Counted from the stretch's first letter, positions 8,489 to 18,315 are shown. The stretch: DNA of 64,000 nt from Yinghuangia soli (GCF_021502675.1 NZ_JAKFHA010000011.1:1-64000), one strand, 5' to 3'. Notes: generated from the letters alone by a model not told the origin. Made by a program: numbers and translations.

Positions 8489-9073
8489 ATGACGAAGTAC
8501 ACGCCCAACTTTCGCCTTCCATATCCCGAGCCGGGCGACCAGCCGCGCGGCGACACGCAGATTCAGGCGCTCGCCACAGCGGCAGAAAAGGCGCTCGGGT
8601 CGGCGTACCTCTCGGCGTCGTTCAGCGGGTCTTTCCAGCTCCTTACGGACGCCTGGGGACTGCTCCCGCTGAACATCGTCCTCACGAATCTGCCGGACGG
8701 CTCGTACTTCACGTACGACGAAGCGGCCAGAAAGTGGACGGTCAAGAAGAACGGCTATTACCGCATCGATGCGCGACTGGCCCTGAACGGCAATCAGACC
8801 GACCTGACTTTCGGCATCGCCACGAATGCCGAGGGATCGCCGGACGGGAAGTTCTCGGCGTACTCCACTCTGTGGACCCGCGACGCTTCCACGACCGAGT
8901 ACGCGTGGCTGAAAGCAGGGGACACCCTGTCCTTCTGGGCCAAGTCCAGCCCGGCCGCCGTGGCGACCTTCGCACGCCTCGCGGTCGACTACTGCTCACC
9001 GCCGGTCGGGGGCGCCCCGACGCACTACTACACCGGCACGGACTACCCCCAGGAGCCGACGAACGCGGCTTGA
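8489..9073 (+). CDS. Tail fibre / receptor-binding-like protein
   Basis: 194 residues. The ATG at 8489 is preferred over an in-frame start at 8447 because the typical fibre N-terminus MTKYTPNFRLPYPEPGDQP begins here. A coiled region follows (TQIQALATAAEKALG), then a beta-rich C-terminal domain likely to trimerise, ending in an aromatic cluster (APTHYYTGTDYPQ). This is the last recognisable phage gene. No lysin, holin, integrase or repressor follows. Confidence 0.6.
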   Translation: MTKYTPNFRLPYPEPGDQPRGDTQIQALATAAEKALGSAYLSASFSGSFQLLTDAWGLLPLNIVLTNLPDGSYFTYDEAARKWTVKKNGYYRIDARLALNGNQTDLTFGIATNAEGSPDGKFSAYSTLWTRDASTTEYAWLKAGDTLSFWAKSSPAAVATFARLAVDYCSPPVGGAPTHYYTGTDYPQEPTNAA

Positions 9074-9343
9074 ATGTAGCCAAGTTGGGGCTTGCTGGTT
9101 GACCTCAACAGCGGTAACCGAGAGTATCCCACCCGGTCACTCGTACGAACCAAAAGCCAGTGTCCTAGACTGATCGCGCTTTCCCCGCTACAGCCCAAGC
9201 AGGACAACGCCGATAACACGGACAGTCCTGCCACATCGGACGATATCTGTTCAGAAGACGCTCGCCTGTGAGAACAGCGCGCGCGAGCAACCGACGAACG
9301 CGAACCACCCCAGAAGCACTGTCGCCGACGCTCGGGGAGACCG
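9074..9343 (+). promoter_or_regulatory. Phage-host boundary and cdgB upstream region
   Basis: This 270-nt gap separates the last phage gene from the first bacterial gene and is visibly less G+C-rich than its neighbours. TTGACC (9099-9104) and GAGTAT (9122-9127), 17 bp apart, could be a vegetative promoter for the cyclase gene. A phage attachment site would be expected near here, but with one end of the prophage outside the window no direct repeat can be tested. No tRNA end is seen. Confidence 0.4.
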
Positions 9344-10891
9344 ATGACCGCCGAGACGGAAACCCACGTCCGGTTGGCGACCCTGCGCCTCCTCTACCGG
9401 GTCGTCGCGGACCTCAACGCCACCCGCGATCTGCGCGACACGCTGCAGGCCGTCGCGGACGGCGTCGTCTCCGGGCTCGGGTTCGGTGCCGCGGCGGTCA
9501 ACCTGGTGCGCGACGACGGCGACCTGGAGGTGGCCGCGGTCGCGGGCAGCGAGGAGCTGGCTGCCGCGATGGCCGGCCAGATCGGCCCCCGTCCCGACTG
9601 GGAGCGCCTCTTGGCGGTCGCCGAGCAGTGGGGCCCGCTGCGCTTTCTGAGCCACCGTCAGGGCTGCGCGCTGCACGGCCGGGTGCCCACCTGGGTGCCC
9701 GACATCCCGGTCAGCGACCACCCGGATGCCTGGCATCCGTACGACGCCCTGCTCGCCCCGCTCACCACGCCCGAAGGCGAACTGGTCGGCATCCTCTCCG
9801 TCGACCTCCCGGTCGACGGCCGCAGACCCGGGCCGTGGCGCTGTGAAGTGCTCGGCATGTTCGCGGCCCAGGCCGCCATCGCCGTCGACAACGCCCGGCT
9901 GCGCAGCGAGATGGTCCGCGCGGTGGCGCGCCTGGAGGACGAGCAGCACGCCCTGCGGGCCAGCGAGGAGAGTTTCCGGCACGCCTTCGAGTACGCCCCC
10001 AGCGGCATGGTGATGACCGGCGTGCGCGGCCACGACCGCGGCCGCCTGCTGCGCGCCAACGACGCGCTGTGCCGCATGCTCGGCTACCCCGGCCAGGTGC
10101 TGCGCCGCCTCGGCCTGGCCGCGGTGGTGCACCCGGACGACCGCGACCTGCTGGCCGGGCACCTGGGCGGCAGCACGCCCGTCGAGGGCTGCACCGAACT
10201 GCGGCTGGCACGCAGCGACGGCACCTACCGCTGGGTCTCGCTGCGCACTTCACACGTGGGGGACGGGGACGGCAACCCCCGGTTTCTGCTCACCCACATC
10301 GAGGACGTCGAGGACCGCAGGCTGCGCGAGCAGGCGCTCGTGCACCAGGCCAGCCACGACCCGCTGACCGGCCTGCCCAACGGCCGCGAGCTGCGCGCCC
10401 GGCTGGATGCGACGTTCACCCGGAGCCCGCGCCTGGCCGAATTCCCGCCCGGCGTCCCGCACGTCGGCACCGGCCTCATCACGGGCGACGGCAAGGGCCT
10501 TGCGCTGCTCTTCTGCGACCTGGACGGCTTCAAGCGCATCAACGACGACTACGGCCACCACATCGGCGACGTGGTGCTGGTCGAGGTGGCCCGCCGGCTC
10601 ACCGCCGCGGTCCGCGAAGGCGACACCGTCGCGCGCCTGGGCGGCGACGAATTCGTCGTCCTCGCGGACGGCATCGGACGTGACGAAGCCCACGATCTCG
10701 CGGTGCGGCTGCGCCGCGCGCTGTCCGTGCCGATCCGCGCCGAGGGTGAAACCGTGCCGCTGGACGGCGCCAGCTTCGGCATCGCCTGGGCCGATTCCGC
10801 GGAAAAGCCCGAAGACCTGCTGCGCATCGCCGACGAGCGCATGTACCGGCAGAAGCGCGGGCGCGAGCGCGCGCAGCGCCGGGCCGGCTGA
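9344..10891 (+). CDS. cdgB: GAF-PAS-GGDEF diguanylate cyclase, CdgB-like
   Basis: 515 residues from ATG with GGGGAG upstream. It makes cyclic di-GMP from two GTP. An N-terminal GAF domain (about 10-190), a PAS domain (about 205-325; SEESFRHAFEYAPSGMV) and a C-terminal GGDEF domain (about 335-510) are visible. The active site is an intact GGDEF at 433-437, and a product-inhibition I-site RxxD (R424-D427) lies exactly five residues before it. In Streptomyces, CdgB with this architecture influences development and is a BldD target. I found no convincing BldD box upstream. The symbol also rests on remembered synteny. Confidence 0.85.
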   Translation: MTAETETHVRLATLRLLYRVVADLNATRDLRDTLQAVADGVVSGLGFGAAAVNLVRDDGDLEVAAVAGSEELAAAMAGQIGPRPDWERLLAVAEQWGPLRFLSHRQGCALHGRVPTWVPDIPVSDHPDAWHPYDALLAPLTTPEGELVGILSVDLPVDGRRPGPWRCEVLGMFAAQAAIAVDNARLRSEMVRAVARLEDEQHALRASEESFRHAFEYAPSGMVMTGVRGHDRGRLLRANDALCRMLGYPGQVLRRLGLAAVVHPDDRDLLAGHLGGSTPVEGCTELRLARSDGTYRWVSLRTSHVGDGDGNPRFLLTHIEDVEDRRLREQALVHQASHDPLTGLPNGRELRARLDATFTRSPRLAEFPPGVPHVGTGLITGDGKGLALLFCDLDGFKRINDDYGHHIGDVVLVEVARRLTAAVREGDTVARLGGDEFVVLADGIGRDEAHDLAVRLRRALSVPIRAEGETVPLDGASFGIAWADSAEKPEDLLRIADERMYRQKRGRERAQRRAG

Positions 10892-11013
10892 AAGCCGCGA
10901 ACACCTGCTTGGTTGCACCCGTTCGGCGGATCCGCCCGGCCCCGGTTTGTGGTCCAGGCGATGGACTGTGGCCATCCCGCGGCCCGTCGCCCGTTAGTGT
11001 GATGCACCAGCCT

Positions 11014-11045
11014 GTCGACTCGAATCGTTGATTCTGCCGGTCGAC
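11014..11045. promoter_or_regulatory. Nested inverted repeats upstream of 11087
   Basis: GTCGAC (11014-11019 and 11040-11045) encloses GAATC (11022-11026) and GATTC (11030-11034), giving a nested dyad centred at 11028. A TAGTGT hexamer at 10995-11000 would fit a -10 box. Together they suggest an operator just downstream of a promoter, but no matching -35 or known regulator motif is seen. Confidence 0.3.
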
Positions 11046-11086
11046 GGCCCCGGCCGACGCACTGACTCACAGGAAGGGCGGACCCG

Positions 11087-12040
11087 ATGACGGTGGGTAC
11101 CGAGGGAGAGCCGGACGACCCGTTCGGCTACCTGTACCGCCCCGGCCCGGGTGATGCGCAAGGGGGCGGCACCGCCGCACCCGCAGGGTTCGGCTCGTCA
11201 CCTGTCCAGGTCGGCCAGACGCGGTACGGCCAGCCCCCGCCGTACACCCAGCAGCACCCGCAGCCCCCGCACGCGCAGCCCTACGCTGCCCCGTCCGACG
11301 ACCAGGCCACCCAGGCCATACCGGGAGCGATCCCGGCCGCTGCCCCTGCGGGCCAGGTCCCGACGCCGCGCCGCGAAGGCGGCGGGCACGGCGGCCACGG
11401 CGGTTCCCGGGGCTCCTCGCGCGGCTCGCGCGGTCCGCTGATCGGCGCGGTCGTCGCGATCGTCGTGGTGATCGCGATCATCGGTGCGGTCCTCGCGATG
11501 GACAAGGACGACGAGCCCGCCGCCAAGGGCGGCTCCGGCACCACGCCGCCGGTCAGCACCACCGGGCAGTCCTCGGCGCCGGCCACCTCCGGGGCGCCGA
11601 GCACGCCCTCGAACGGCCGGATCGGCGAGACCGAGGCCGAGAACGCGGCCCTCATCGGCGCCACCGTCGGCACCGACGGCAAGGGCTTCACCGGCACCGG
11701 CTTCGTGACCAATCTCGGTCCGAACGCGTCGATCAGCTGGAACGTCGAGGTCCCGGACGGCGGGCAGTATCACCTGCGGGTGATGTACGCCAACGGCGAG
11801 GCGAAGGGCGAGGGCCAGCAGCGGGCCTTCAAGCCGCTCACGGTCGGCGTCAACGGCAAGGCGTCGTCGTCCCCGCTCCGGCTGTACGGGCTCGGGAACC
11901 CCGACACGTTCGGTTTCACGTGGGGCATAGTGACGCTGAAGCAGGGCGCCAACTCGCTGTCGCTGACCTGCACCGAAGCGGCCGGCTGCCCGGTCAAGGT
12001 GGACAGCGTCTCGGTGATGAAGGAAAAGCCGACGTCCTGA
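11087..12040 (+). CDS. Membrane-anchored protein with C-terminal carbohydrate-binding-like domain
   Basis: 317 residues from ATG with AGGAAGGG upstream. The cytoplasmic N-terminus (1-115) is Pro/Gln/Gly-rich and disordered, followed by one membrane segment (about 118-138, ending before KDDE). A Ser/Thr/Pro linker leads to an extracellular beta-sandwich (about 180-317; AENAALIGATVG, ISWNVEVPDGGQYHLRVMYANG) resembling CBM35/CBM6-type sugar-binding modules. It may hold or sense cell-wall or environmental glycans. It is probably transcribed separately from cdgB, with 195 nt between them. Confidence 0.65.
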   Translation: MTVGTEGEPDDPFGYLYRPGPGDAQGGGTAAPAGFGSSPVQVGQTRYGQPPPYTQQHPQPPHAQPYAAPSDDQATQAIPGAIPAAAPAGQVPTPRREGGGHGGHGGSRGSSRGSRGPLIGAVVAIVVVIAIIGAVLAMDKDDEPAAKGGSGTTPPVSTTGQSSAPATSGAPSTPSNGRIGETEAENAALIGATVGTDGKGFTGTGFVTNLGPNASISWNVEVPDGGQYHLRVMYANGEAKGEGQQRAFKPLTVGVNGKASSSPLRLYGLGNPDTFGFTWGIVTLKQGANSLSLTCTEAAGCPVKVDSVSVMKEKPTS

Positions 12041-12085
12041 TCCCCGTGCCTTGATCCGGTTTTGCGATCGCGGTGTCCCCGAGCC

Positions 12086-12892
12086 TCACCGGCCGGGGGA
12101 CACCGCGATCGGCGTTCCGGGGCCGACGCCCAAGACCTCCGCGGCATTTCCGCCGTTGACGGCGACGGCCAGCAGGTCGGCCGAGTCGACCAGCACGACC
12201 GGTTGCCCGGCGTCCGCATCCGCGAACGTGCGGCCGAAAATCCCGGTGCAGCGCCGGTCGTCGACCGCGATCTCCAGCAAGTCGCCCGGCCGGAAGCCCA
12301 GTTCCTCGACGTGCCCGGGGCCGAGCGAGGTCTGCACGTTGCCGAAGCGGTCCACGGTGAGCACTTCGCCGTACCCGGTGCCCTCGCTGACGTACGCGAC
12401 GGGGTCGGGCAGGCGCACCAGCCCGGCGAGCGGGAGCGGGTCGCCGGTCTGCTCGGGCGGCGTCCCGGCGGCCAGATGCGCCGCCACCGGGGCGAAGATG
12501 TCGCGCCCGTGGAACGTCGCCGACACCCGGTCGGCCATCAGCCGCGCCTCGGTGAGCCGGTAGGCGGCCGTCGCGCCGCCGAGGGCGTCCGCGGCCCACA
12601 TCAGCAGGCCGTTGTCCGGCCCGACCAGCATGTGCCCGCCCGCGCACACCAGGACCGGCAGCCGCGCGGTGCCCACCCCCGGGTCCACGACCGCGACGTG
12701 CACGCCGGGCGGCAGGTACGGCAGGGTCTGGGCGAGCAGCGCCGCACCGCGCCGCACGTCGCCCGGCGGGACTTCGTGCGTGATGTCGAGGACCCGCGCA
12801 GCAGGCGCGATGCGGGCGATGGCGCCGTGGCAGGCGGCCACGAAGCCGTCCGCGGTGCCGTAGTCGGTCAGGAACGAGATGCGCGGGTCCAT
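12086..12892 (-). CDS. SAM hydroxide adenosyltransferase (SAM hydrolase, DUF62 family)
   Basis: 268 residues. The family hydrolyses S-adenosylmethionine to adenosine and methionine. The Asp-Arg-His triad that separates the hydrolases from halogenating fluorinase/chlorinase enzymes is present: D70 and R77 in DPGVGTAR and H128 in FHGRDIFAP. The N-terminal FLTDYGTADGFV and the VGPDNGLL loop also match. A halogenase function is therefore unlikely. It stands as the distal gene of a minus-strand group behind the kinase gene. No ribosome binding site is obvious before the ATG, so it may be leaderless. Confidence 0.85.
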   Translation of the reverse strand: MDPRISFLTDYGTADGFVAACHGAIARIAPAARVLDITHEVPPGDVRRGAALLAQTLPYLPPGVHVAVVDPGVGTARLPVLVCAGGHMLVGPDNGLLMWAADALGGATAAYRLTEARLMADRVSATFHGRDIFAPVAAHLAAGTPPEQTGDPLPLAGLVRLPDPVAYVSEGTGYGEVLTVDRFGNVQTSLGPGHVEELGFRPGDLLEIAVDDRRCTGIFGRTFADADAGQPVVLVDSADLLAVAVNGGNAAEVLGVGPGTPIAVSPGR

Positions 12893-12961
12893 GGCGGCAA
12901 CGCTACGTGCGCCGCGGCCCGTTCCCGCGCATTCCGGCCCGCGGTCGGGGCTGCACCCGGG

Positions 12962-15718
12962 CTACGGCCGCAGTTGGTACACCGTGGCGCCGCCGCCCAC
13001 CGCAGTGGTCGACGGTCCCGTGGTGCTCGGTGTCGGCGCGGAATCGGGCGATGCCGTCGCGGACGAGGAGTCCGCGGTCGCCGCGACGAGGTGGAAGCGG
13101 TCGTCCGAGGCCAGCTGGCCGGACAGGTCGACGCCGCTGAACTGGTCGTACTTCCAGCGCATCCGGCCGTCCTTGGCGCCGATTCCGAACGCTGCGGCCG
13201 GGTGGCCGCCGTCCGCGCTCATCCCGACGCACACGACTCCGCCGGCCACCTGGGGAGCGGTCAGAGCGCCCGCGGCCGGCGAGTTCCACTCCCACACGAA
13301 CCGGCCCGTGGCGATGTCGACCGCGTAGACCTTGCCGCCGGTCTGCGGCGGCGGTGCGGTCGCGGTCGGCGTCGGGGAGGGTGTCGCGGTCTCCGTGACG
13401 CGCCCGGCCTGCCGGTCGGAAGGCCACGCCGAGACGTACATGGTCGGCCCGTCCACGATCGCCGACGAGATCATCAGGCCGGGCGGCTTGAACTGCCAGC
13501 GCACGCCGCCGGTGGACGCATCGACGGCTTGGATCCAGGCGTCGACTTTGTCGCGGTCCGCCTGGTCGCTGCCATTGGTGAGGACGAAGACGCTGCTCGT
13601 GGCCGCGTCGGCCTTGAGCCGTGGCCCGCTCCCGGCAGGGAGGTTGTCGCGGCGCCACAGCGGCTTGCCGTCCGCCAGGGACAGCGCGGTGACGACCCGG
13701 TATTCGGCGTACGACGTCGAGGCGGAATCGGTGACGCTGCGCACATACGCGCGGTCCGCGGAGGCAGTCGCGGCGGTCATCCACTGGCCTTTGGGCACTG
13801 GCCACGTCCACAGGCGGGAGCCGTCCGCCAGCCGGAGCCCGTAGACGGCCCCGCTCTCGCTGGAGCTGTCCGGGCTGCACGCCACCACCACGGTGCCGCC
13901 TTCGATCCAGGGCGCCTTCGCGTCCGGGGCGTTCTGCGGCAGCGGGAACGTCCAGGCCTGCTCCCCGGAAACAGCCTGGTACGCCACGACTTTGCCCTTG
14001 GCGATGTCGCTCGACGAGTCGGTGGGCGGCGCGACGGTGACCACCAGCAGGTCGTCCGCGGTCTGCGCCAGCTGCACATCGAGGGAGTCGAACTGCGCCT
14101 CCCACAGCGGTGTGCCGTCATCGAGCCGGAAGGCATAGACAGTGCTGTGGTACTTGCTCGGCGCGGAGCTCTCGGTCGGGGCCCAGGAGTGCGCGAACAC
14201 TACGCCGTGCTTCTCGCTGACGACCGGACGGCCTACATACGGGCCTGCGGTGTTGCGCTGCCAGGCGCGTTCGCCGGAGCCGGTGTGCACGGCGGTGACC
14301 TTTGCGGCGACCCGCGCATCCTTGGTCGCGCCGCCCTGGCCGGCGAGCACCAGGTATTTGCCGGCCGCGGCGGCGTAGACGCCGGTCACCGAACCGATGG
14401 GCAGCTCCCAGGCTTTGCGCCCGCCGGGCTCGGAACTACGGGTCAGCGCCCAGCCGGTGACCGCGCCGACCGCGCTCACGCCGGCCACCGCGCCGCCGAT
14501 GAGGACCGTGCGGCGGGACGGGCCGCGGCGGGCGGCCGGGAGCGGAGCGGGCCCGAAAGGTGCACCCGAAGTGGCGCCGGACGGCGGCCCGATCTGCGTC
14601 AGGCCCACGGTGGGCGGCGCCGCGGGCGGGGCCGGGACGGTCAGCGGCCCGGGAGCGGACCCCGGAAGGTGAGCGGTCAGAGGCGCGGTGCCGGGCATCG
14701 TCGGGGCCGCGCCGGGGAGGACGTCGGTGACTCCGTCCGCGCCGTTGTGCGGCCGCGTGGCGGGCGGCGTGCCGCCCGCGCCGGGTATGCGCAGGCCGCC
14801 GGACGAGTCGGCCGGGTCGGCGTTCTGGCGTTGGATCAGCTCGGCCAGCAGCGGCGCGGGCAGCCAGGCGCCGCCCGCGGCCGCCTCCGCGACATCCGCG
14901 TCGCCGACCGTGCGCTGCAGGATCGCGTCCAGCGTCGGCCGGTCGTCCGGGTTCTTGGCGAGGCAGTCCGCGATCAGCCCGCGCAGCCCGTCCGGGACGT
15001 TCTCCAGATTGGGCTCGCCGTGGATGATCTGGAAGAGCATCTGCATGGCGTTCTGCGGTGCGGCACCGAACGGCGAGCCCCCGCTCGCCGCGTACACCAG
15101 GACGCCGCCGAGCGCGAAGATGTCGCTGCGCTGGTCGAGTTGCCCGCCCGCGGCCTGCTCGGGGGACATGTACCCGGGCGAACCGACCGCGCCGCCGGGC
15201 GTGGTGAGGGTGTGGGTGGCGAAGTCGAGGGCGCGCGAGATGCCGAAGTCGATCACCCGGGGCCGGTCGCGGCCCAGGATCACGTTGGACGGCTTGAGGT
15301 CGCGGTGCACCAGGCCCGCGCGGTGGATCGCCATGAGCGCCTCGACCAGCTGCGCGGCCAGCACCCGCACCGCGCGCTCGGGCAGCGGCCCGTGCCCGGC
15401 GACCGCCTCGGACAGCGGTATGCCGCTCAGGTATTCGGTGGCGAGCCAGGGCGGGTCGGAGTCCGGGTCGGCCTCGGCGATCGGTGCGGTCCAGGCGCTG
15501 TCCACCCGCCGCGCGGCGGCCACTTCGCGGCGGAACCGGTCGCGGAAGCCCGGGTCGTGCGCGTACTCGGGGCGCACGGTCTTGACCGCGGCGCGCAGGC
15601 CGGCCGGCGAGACGCCGAGGAAGACCTCGCCCATGCCGCCTTCGCCGAGGCGTCCGCGCAGCCGGTACGGCCCGAGCTGGGTCGGATCTCCGGGACGAAG
15701 CGCCTCCATGACCACCAT
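12962..15718 (-). CDS. Ser/Thr protein kinase with C-terminal PQQ-type beta-propeller (AfsK-like)
   Basis: 918 residues. The kinase domain (about 17-270) has the glycine loop GEGGMGEV, K46, HRDLKPSN (D140) and DFG (157-159), so it should be active. A Pro-rich linker runs to a membrane segment (about 404-425) preceded by RRGPSRR. An extracellular repeat domain (about 435-918) with PQQ-like blades (GSGERAWQRN, DGKPLWRRD) follows. This is the architecture of AfsK, a Streptomyces kinase acting in secondary-metabolism regulation. Orthology is not shown; several paralogues of this type are common. A sensory role for the propeller is inferred. Confidence 0.8.
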   Translation of the reverse strand: MVVMEALRPGDPTQLGPYRLRGRLGEGGMGEVFLGVSPAGLRAAVKTVRPEYAHDPGFRDRFRREVAAARRVDSAWTAPIAEADPDSDPPWLATEYLSGIPLSEAVAGHGPLPERAVRVLAAQLVEALMAIHRAGLVHRDLKPSNVILGRDRPRVIDFGISRALDFATHTLTTPGGAVGSPGYMSPEQAAGGQLDQRSDIFALGGVLVYAASGGSPFGAAPQNAMQMLFQIIHGEPNLENVPDGLRGLIADCLAKNPDDRPTLDAILQRTVGDADVAEAAAGGAWLPAPLLAELIQRQNADPADSSGGLRIPGAGGTPPATRPHNGADGVTDVLPGAAPTMPGTAPLTAHLPGSAPGPLTVPAPPAAPPTVGLTQIGPPSGATSGAPFGPAPLPAARRGPSRRTVLIGGAVAGVSAVGAVTGWALTRSSEPGGRKAWELPIGSVTGVYAAAAGKYLVLAGQGGATKDARVAAKVTAVHTGSGERAWQRNTAGPYVGRPVVSEKHGVVFAHSWAPTESSAPSKYHSTVYAFRLDDGTPLWEAQFDSLDVQLAQTADDLLVVTVAPPTDSSSDIAKGKVVAYQAVSGEQAWTFPLPQNAPDAKAPWIEGGTVVVACSPDSSSESGAVYGLRLADGSRLWTWPVPKGQWMTAATASADRAYVRSVTDSASTSYAEYRVVTALSLADGKPLWRRDNLPAGSGPRLKADAATSSVFVLTNGSDQADRDKVDAWIQAVDASTGGVRWQFKPPGLMISSAIVDGPTMYVSAWPSDRQAGRVTETATPSPTPTATAPPPQTGGKVYAVDIATGRFVWEWNSPAAGALTAPQVAGGVVCVGMSADGGHPAAAFGIGAKDGRMRWKYDQFSGVDLSGQLASDDRFHLVAATADSSSATASPDSAPTPSTTGPSTTAVGGGATVYQLRP

Positions 15719-15909
15719 TCCCCGTGTCTCCCGCGTGGCAGGCAGTCTCCGCCGAGACGCGGGCGGCGGCGGAGAACGACCGCCAGACTAGTCGCCGCCC
15801 GCCGCGAAGGGGGCGGACCGGTGCCGGGCGCCGGGACTTGCGGGGCTTCCCTCGCAGGTCGAGGCGGTCGGCGAGGGGCCGGGAGGCCGTTGTCGCCGAC
15901 CGCCGCGGG

Positions 15910-18315
15910 TCATTCGCCTTCGTGCATTCCGGTGGGGTCCACCGAGGCGACGGTGGGCCCGGACTGCGCATGCCGGCGGGCCGGTTCGCGGCCTGGCGGC
16001 TGGTGCAGGCGCTCCAGCGGGACCGGCCGCGGAATGGGCCGGCTGACCGGCTTGTCCGCGGTGACGACCAGTTCTTCTTCGTCGTGCACGAGTTTGATCG
16101 CTTCGCCCTCGCGCAGCGTGTACGTCGCCTCGGCGCGGGTGATCGCGACATGCAGCACCAGGTTGCCGCGCAGCCGCATCGCGAAGGCCACCCGGGACAG
16201 GCCGGACGGCAGGCGCGGCCGGAAGACCAAGTGCTCGTCGTGGTCCCGCAGCCCGCCGAAACCCGCGACCAGGGAGATGCAGGCGCCCGCGAGCGAGGCC
16301 ATGTGCAGGCCGTCGCGGGTGTTGCCGCCCAGGTCGTGCAGGTCCATCAGGGCGGCTTCGGCGAGGTAGTCGTACGCCAGGTCCAGATGCCCCACCTCGG
16401 CCGCGATGACCGCCTGCGTGCACGCGGACAGCGACGAGTCGCGGACCGTGAGCCGCTCGTAGTAGGCGAAGTTGCGCGACTTCTGCTCGGCGGTGAAGGC
16501 GTCCCCGCGGACCTGCATGGCCAGCACCAGGTCGGCCTGCTTGACCACTTGCTTGCGGTACAGGTCGTAGTAGGGGAAGTGCAGCAGCAGCGGGTACTTC
16601 TCCGCCGGGGTGTTCTCGAAGTCCCACATCTCGTGGTTGGTGAAGCCGTCGGCCTGCGGGTGCACGCCCAGCTTCTCGTCGTACGGGATGTACATGGCCG
16701 CGGCGGCGTCGCGCCACTGCGCCATCTCCTCGGTGTTCACGCCCAGCGCCGCCGCCTCGTGCAGGTGCCGGGTGGCGGCGTCGGCGGCCGCGCGCAGGTT
16801 CGCCTGGGCCATGAGGTTGGTGTAGACGTTGTTGTCCGCGATCGAGCTGTACTCGTCGGGGCCGGTGACCCCGTCGATGCGGAACCTGCCTTCGGCGTCG
16901 TGGTGGCCGAGCGAGCGCCACATGCGCGCGGTCTCGACCAGGATCTCCATGCCGAAGTCGCGTTCGAAGCCCGCATCGCCGGTGGCCCGCACATAGCGCT
17001 CGACGGCCCGGGCGATGTCCGCGCCGATGTGGAACGCGGCGGTGCCGGCCGGCCAGTAGCCCGAGCATTCCTCGCCGCGGATGGTCCGCCACGGGAACAC
17101 CGCCCCGGCCAGACCGAGTTGCGCGGCGCGCTCGCGGGCCATCGGCAGCGTGGTGTAGCGCCAGCGCAGGGCCTGGGCGACCGCGTCCGGCAGGCAGTAC
17201 GTCAGCACGGGCAGCACGAACGTCTCGGTGTCCCAGAAGCAGTGCCCGTCGTACCCGGGGCCGGTCAGGCCCTTGGCGGGAATGGCCCGCTCCTCGGTCC
17301 GCGCGCCGGCCTGGAGCACGTGGAACAGCGCGAAGCGGACCGCCTGCTGCAGCTCGACGTCGCCGTCCACCTCGATGTCGGAGCGCGCCCAGAACTCCTG
17401 GAGGTACTGGCGCTGCTCCTCCACCAGCCCGTCCCAGCCGGTGAACCGGGCGGCGGTCAGCGCGGCGGCGACCTGGTCGCGCACCGCGGGCAGCGAGCGG
17501 GCCGCGGACCAGCCGTACGCGATGAACTTGACCAGCCGCAGCTTCTGGCCCTTCTTCAGGACCGTGGTGACGCTGTAGCGGGCGTGGTCGGGCTCGGTCT
17601 CGGTCTCGCCCTGGAACGGGCTGTCGCACTCGACGATGTGGTCCATGGTCGCGGCCACCCGCAGGTTGCTGAACCGCGTCTGGTGCACGAGCACGGCCTT
17701 GGCGCCGTTGTGCGCGTGGTGCTCGGCGACCAGCGGGGCCTCCAGCACCGCCGAGGCGCGCGGGTCGCCGTTCGCGGACGGCAGCTGCTCGTTGGCCACC
17801 AGCTCGGACTGCAGGACGATACGGGCCGGGCCGTCCACCGGCTCGACCTCGTACGAGACCGCCGCGACCGCGCGCTGGGTCAGCGAGACCAGCCGCGTGG
17901 ACGTCACGCGCACGGTGCGGCCGGCCGGCGAGGTCCACAGCGCGCTGCGCTTGAGCAGGCCGTCGCGGAAGTCGAGGCGGCGCTGGTGCTCGTGCAGGTC
18001 GCCGTAGCGCAGGTCGAACGGCTCGTCGTCGACAAGCAGCCGGATGATCTTGCCGTTGGTCACGTTGATGACGCTCTGCCCGGACTCCGGCTGGCCGTAC
18101 GCGGCCTCCGCGTAGGGCAGCGGGCGCAGCTCGAACACGCCGTTGAGGTACGTGCCGGGCAGGCCGTGCGGCTCGCCCTCGTCGAGGTTGGCCCGCATGC
18201 CCACATGCCCGTTGGACAGCGCGAAGACCGACTCGGCGCGGGCCAGCACGTCCAGGTCGAGGGACTGCTCGCACAGGCCCCAGGGCTCGATGGTGAAGGC
18301 GTCGTGCGCGGTCAC
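15910..18315 (-). CDS. GH65 family disaccharide phosphorylase (trehalose/kojibiose/maltose type)
   Basis: 801 residues from a GTG with AAGGAGG upstream that overlaps the stop of the HAD gene (GTGA). GH65 phosphorylases split alpha-glucosides with phosphate, inverting the configuration to beta-glucose 1-phosphate. A beta-sandwich N-terminal domain, an (alpha/alpha)6 barrel (about 320-690) and a C-terminal beta cap can be traced. The general acid is E488 in VTGPDEYSS, matching E487 of the L. brevis maltose phosphorylase. Conserved FWDTETFVLP and KQADLVL also appear. Which disaccharide it uses cannot be told from sequence. Coupling to a beta-phosphoglucomutase-like gene supports the phosphorylase call over a hydrolase. 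Confidence 0.85.
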   Translation of the reverse strand: MTAHDAFTIEPWGLCEQSLDLDVLARAESVFALSNGHVGMRANLDEGEPHGLPGTYLNGVFELRPLPYAEAAYGQPESGQSVINVTNGKIIRLLVDDEPFDLRYGDLHEHQRRLDFRDGLLKRSALWTSPAGRTVRVTSTRLVSLTQRAVAAVSYEVEPVDGPARIVLQSELVANEQLPSANGDPRASAVLEAPLVAEHHAHNGAKAVLVHQTRFSNLRVAATMDHIVECDSPFQGETETEPDHARYSVTTVLKKGQKLRLVKFIAYGWSAARSLPAVRDQVAAALTAARFTGWDGLVEEQRQYLQEFWARSDIEVDGDVELQQAVRFALFHVLQAGARTEERAIPAKGLTGPGYDGHCFWDTETFVLPVLTYCLPDAVAQALRWRYTTLPMARERAAQLGLAGAVFPWRTIRGEECSGYWPAGTAAFHIGADIARAVERYVRATGDAGFERDFGMEILVETARMWRSLGHHDAEGRFRIDGVTGPDEYSSIADNNVYTNLMAQANLRAAADAATRHLHEAAALGVNTEEMAQWRDAAAAMYIPYDEKLGVHPQADGFTNHEMWDFENTPAEKYPLLLHFPYYDLYRKQVVKQADLVLAMQVRGDAFTAEQKSRNFAYYERLTVRDSSLSACTQAVIAAEVGHLDLAYDYLAEAALMDLHDLGGNTRDGLHMASLAGACISLVAGFGGLRDHDEHLVFRPRLPSGLSRVAFAMRLRGNLVLHVAITRAEATYTLREGEAIKLVHDEEELVVTADKPVSRPIPRPVPLERLHQPPGREPARRHAQSGPTVASVDPTGMHEGE

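Noticed and set aside
9074-9343. BldD box upstream of cdgB
   Set aside because: Only a half-site-like TAACAC was found; the second half does not match the remembered consensus.
12086-12892. Fluorinase/chlorinase
   Set aside because: The hydrolase Asp-Arg-His triad is intact, which halogenating members lack.
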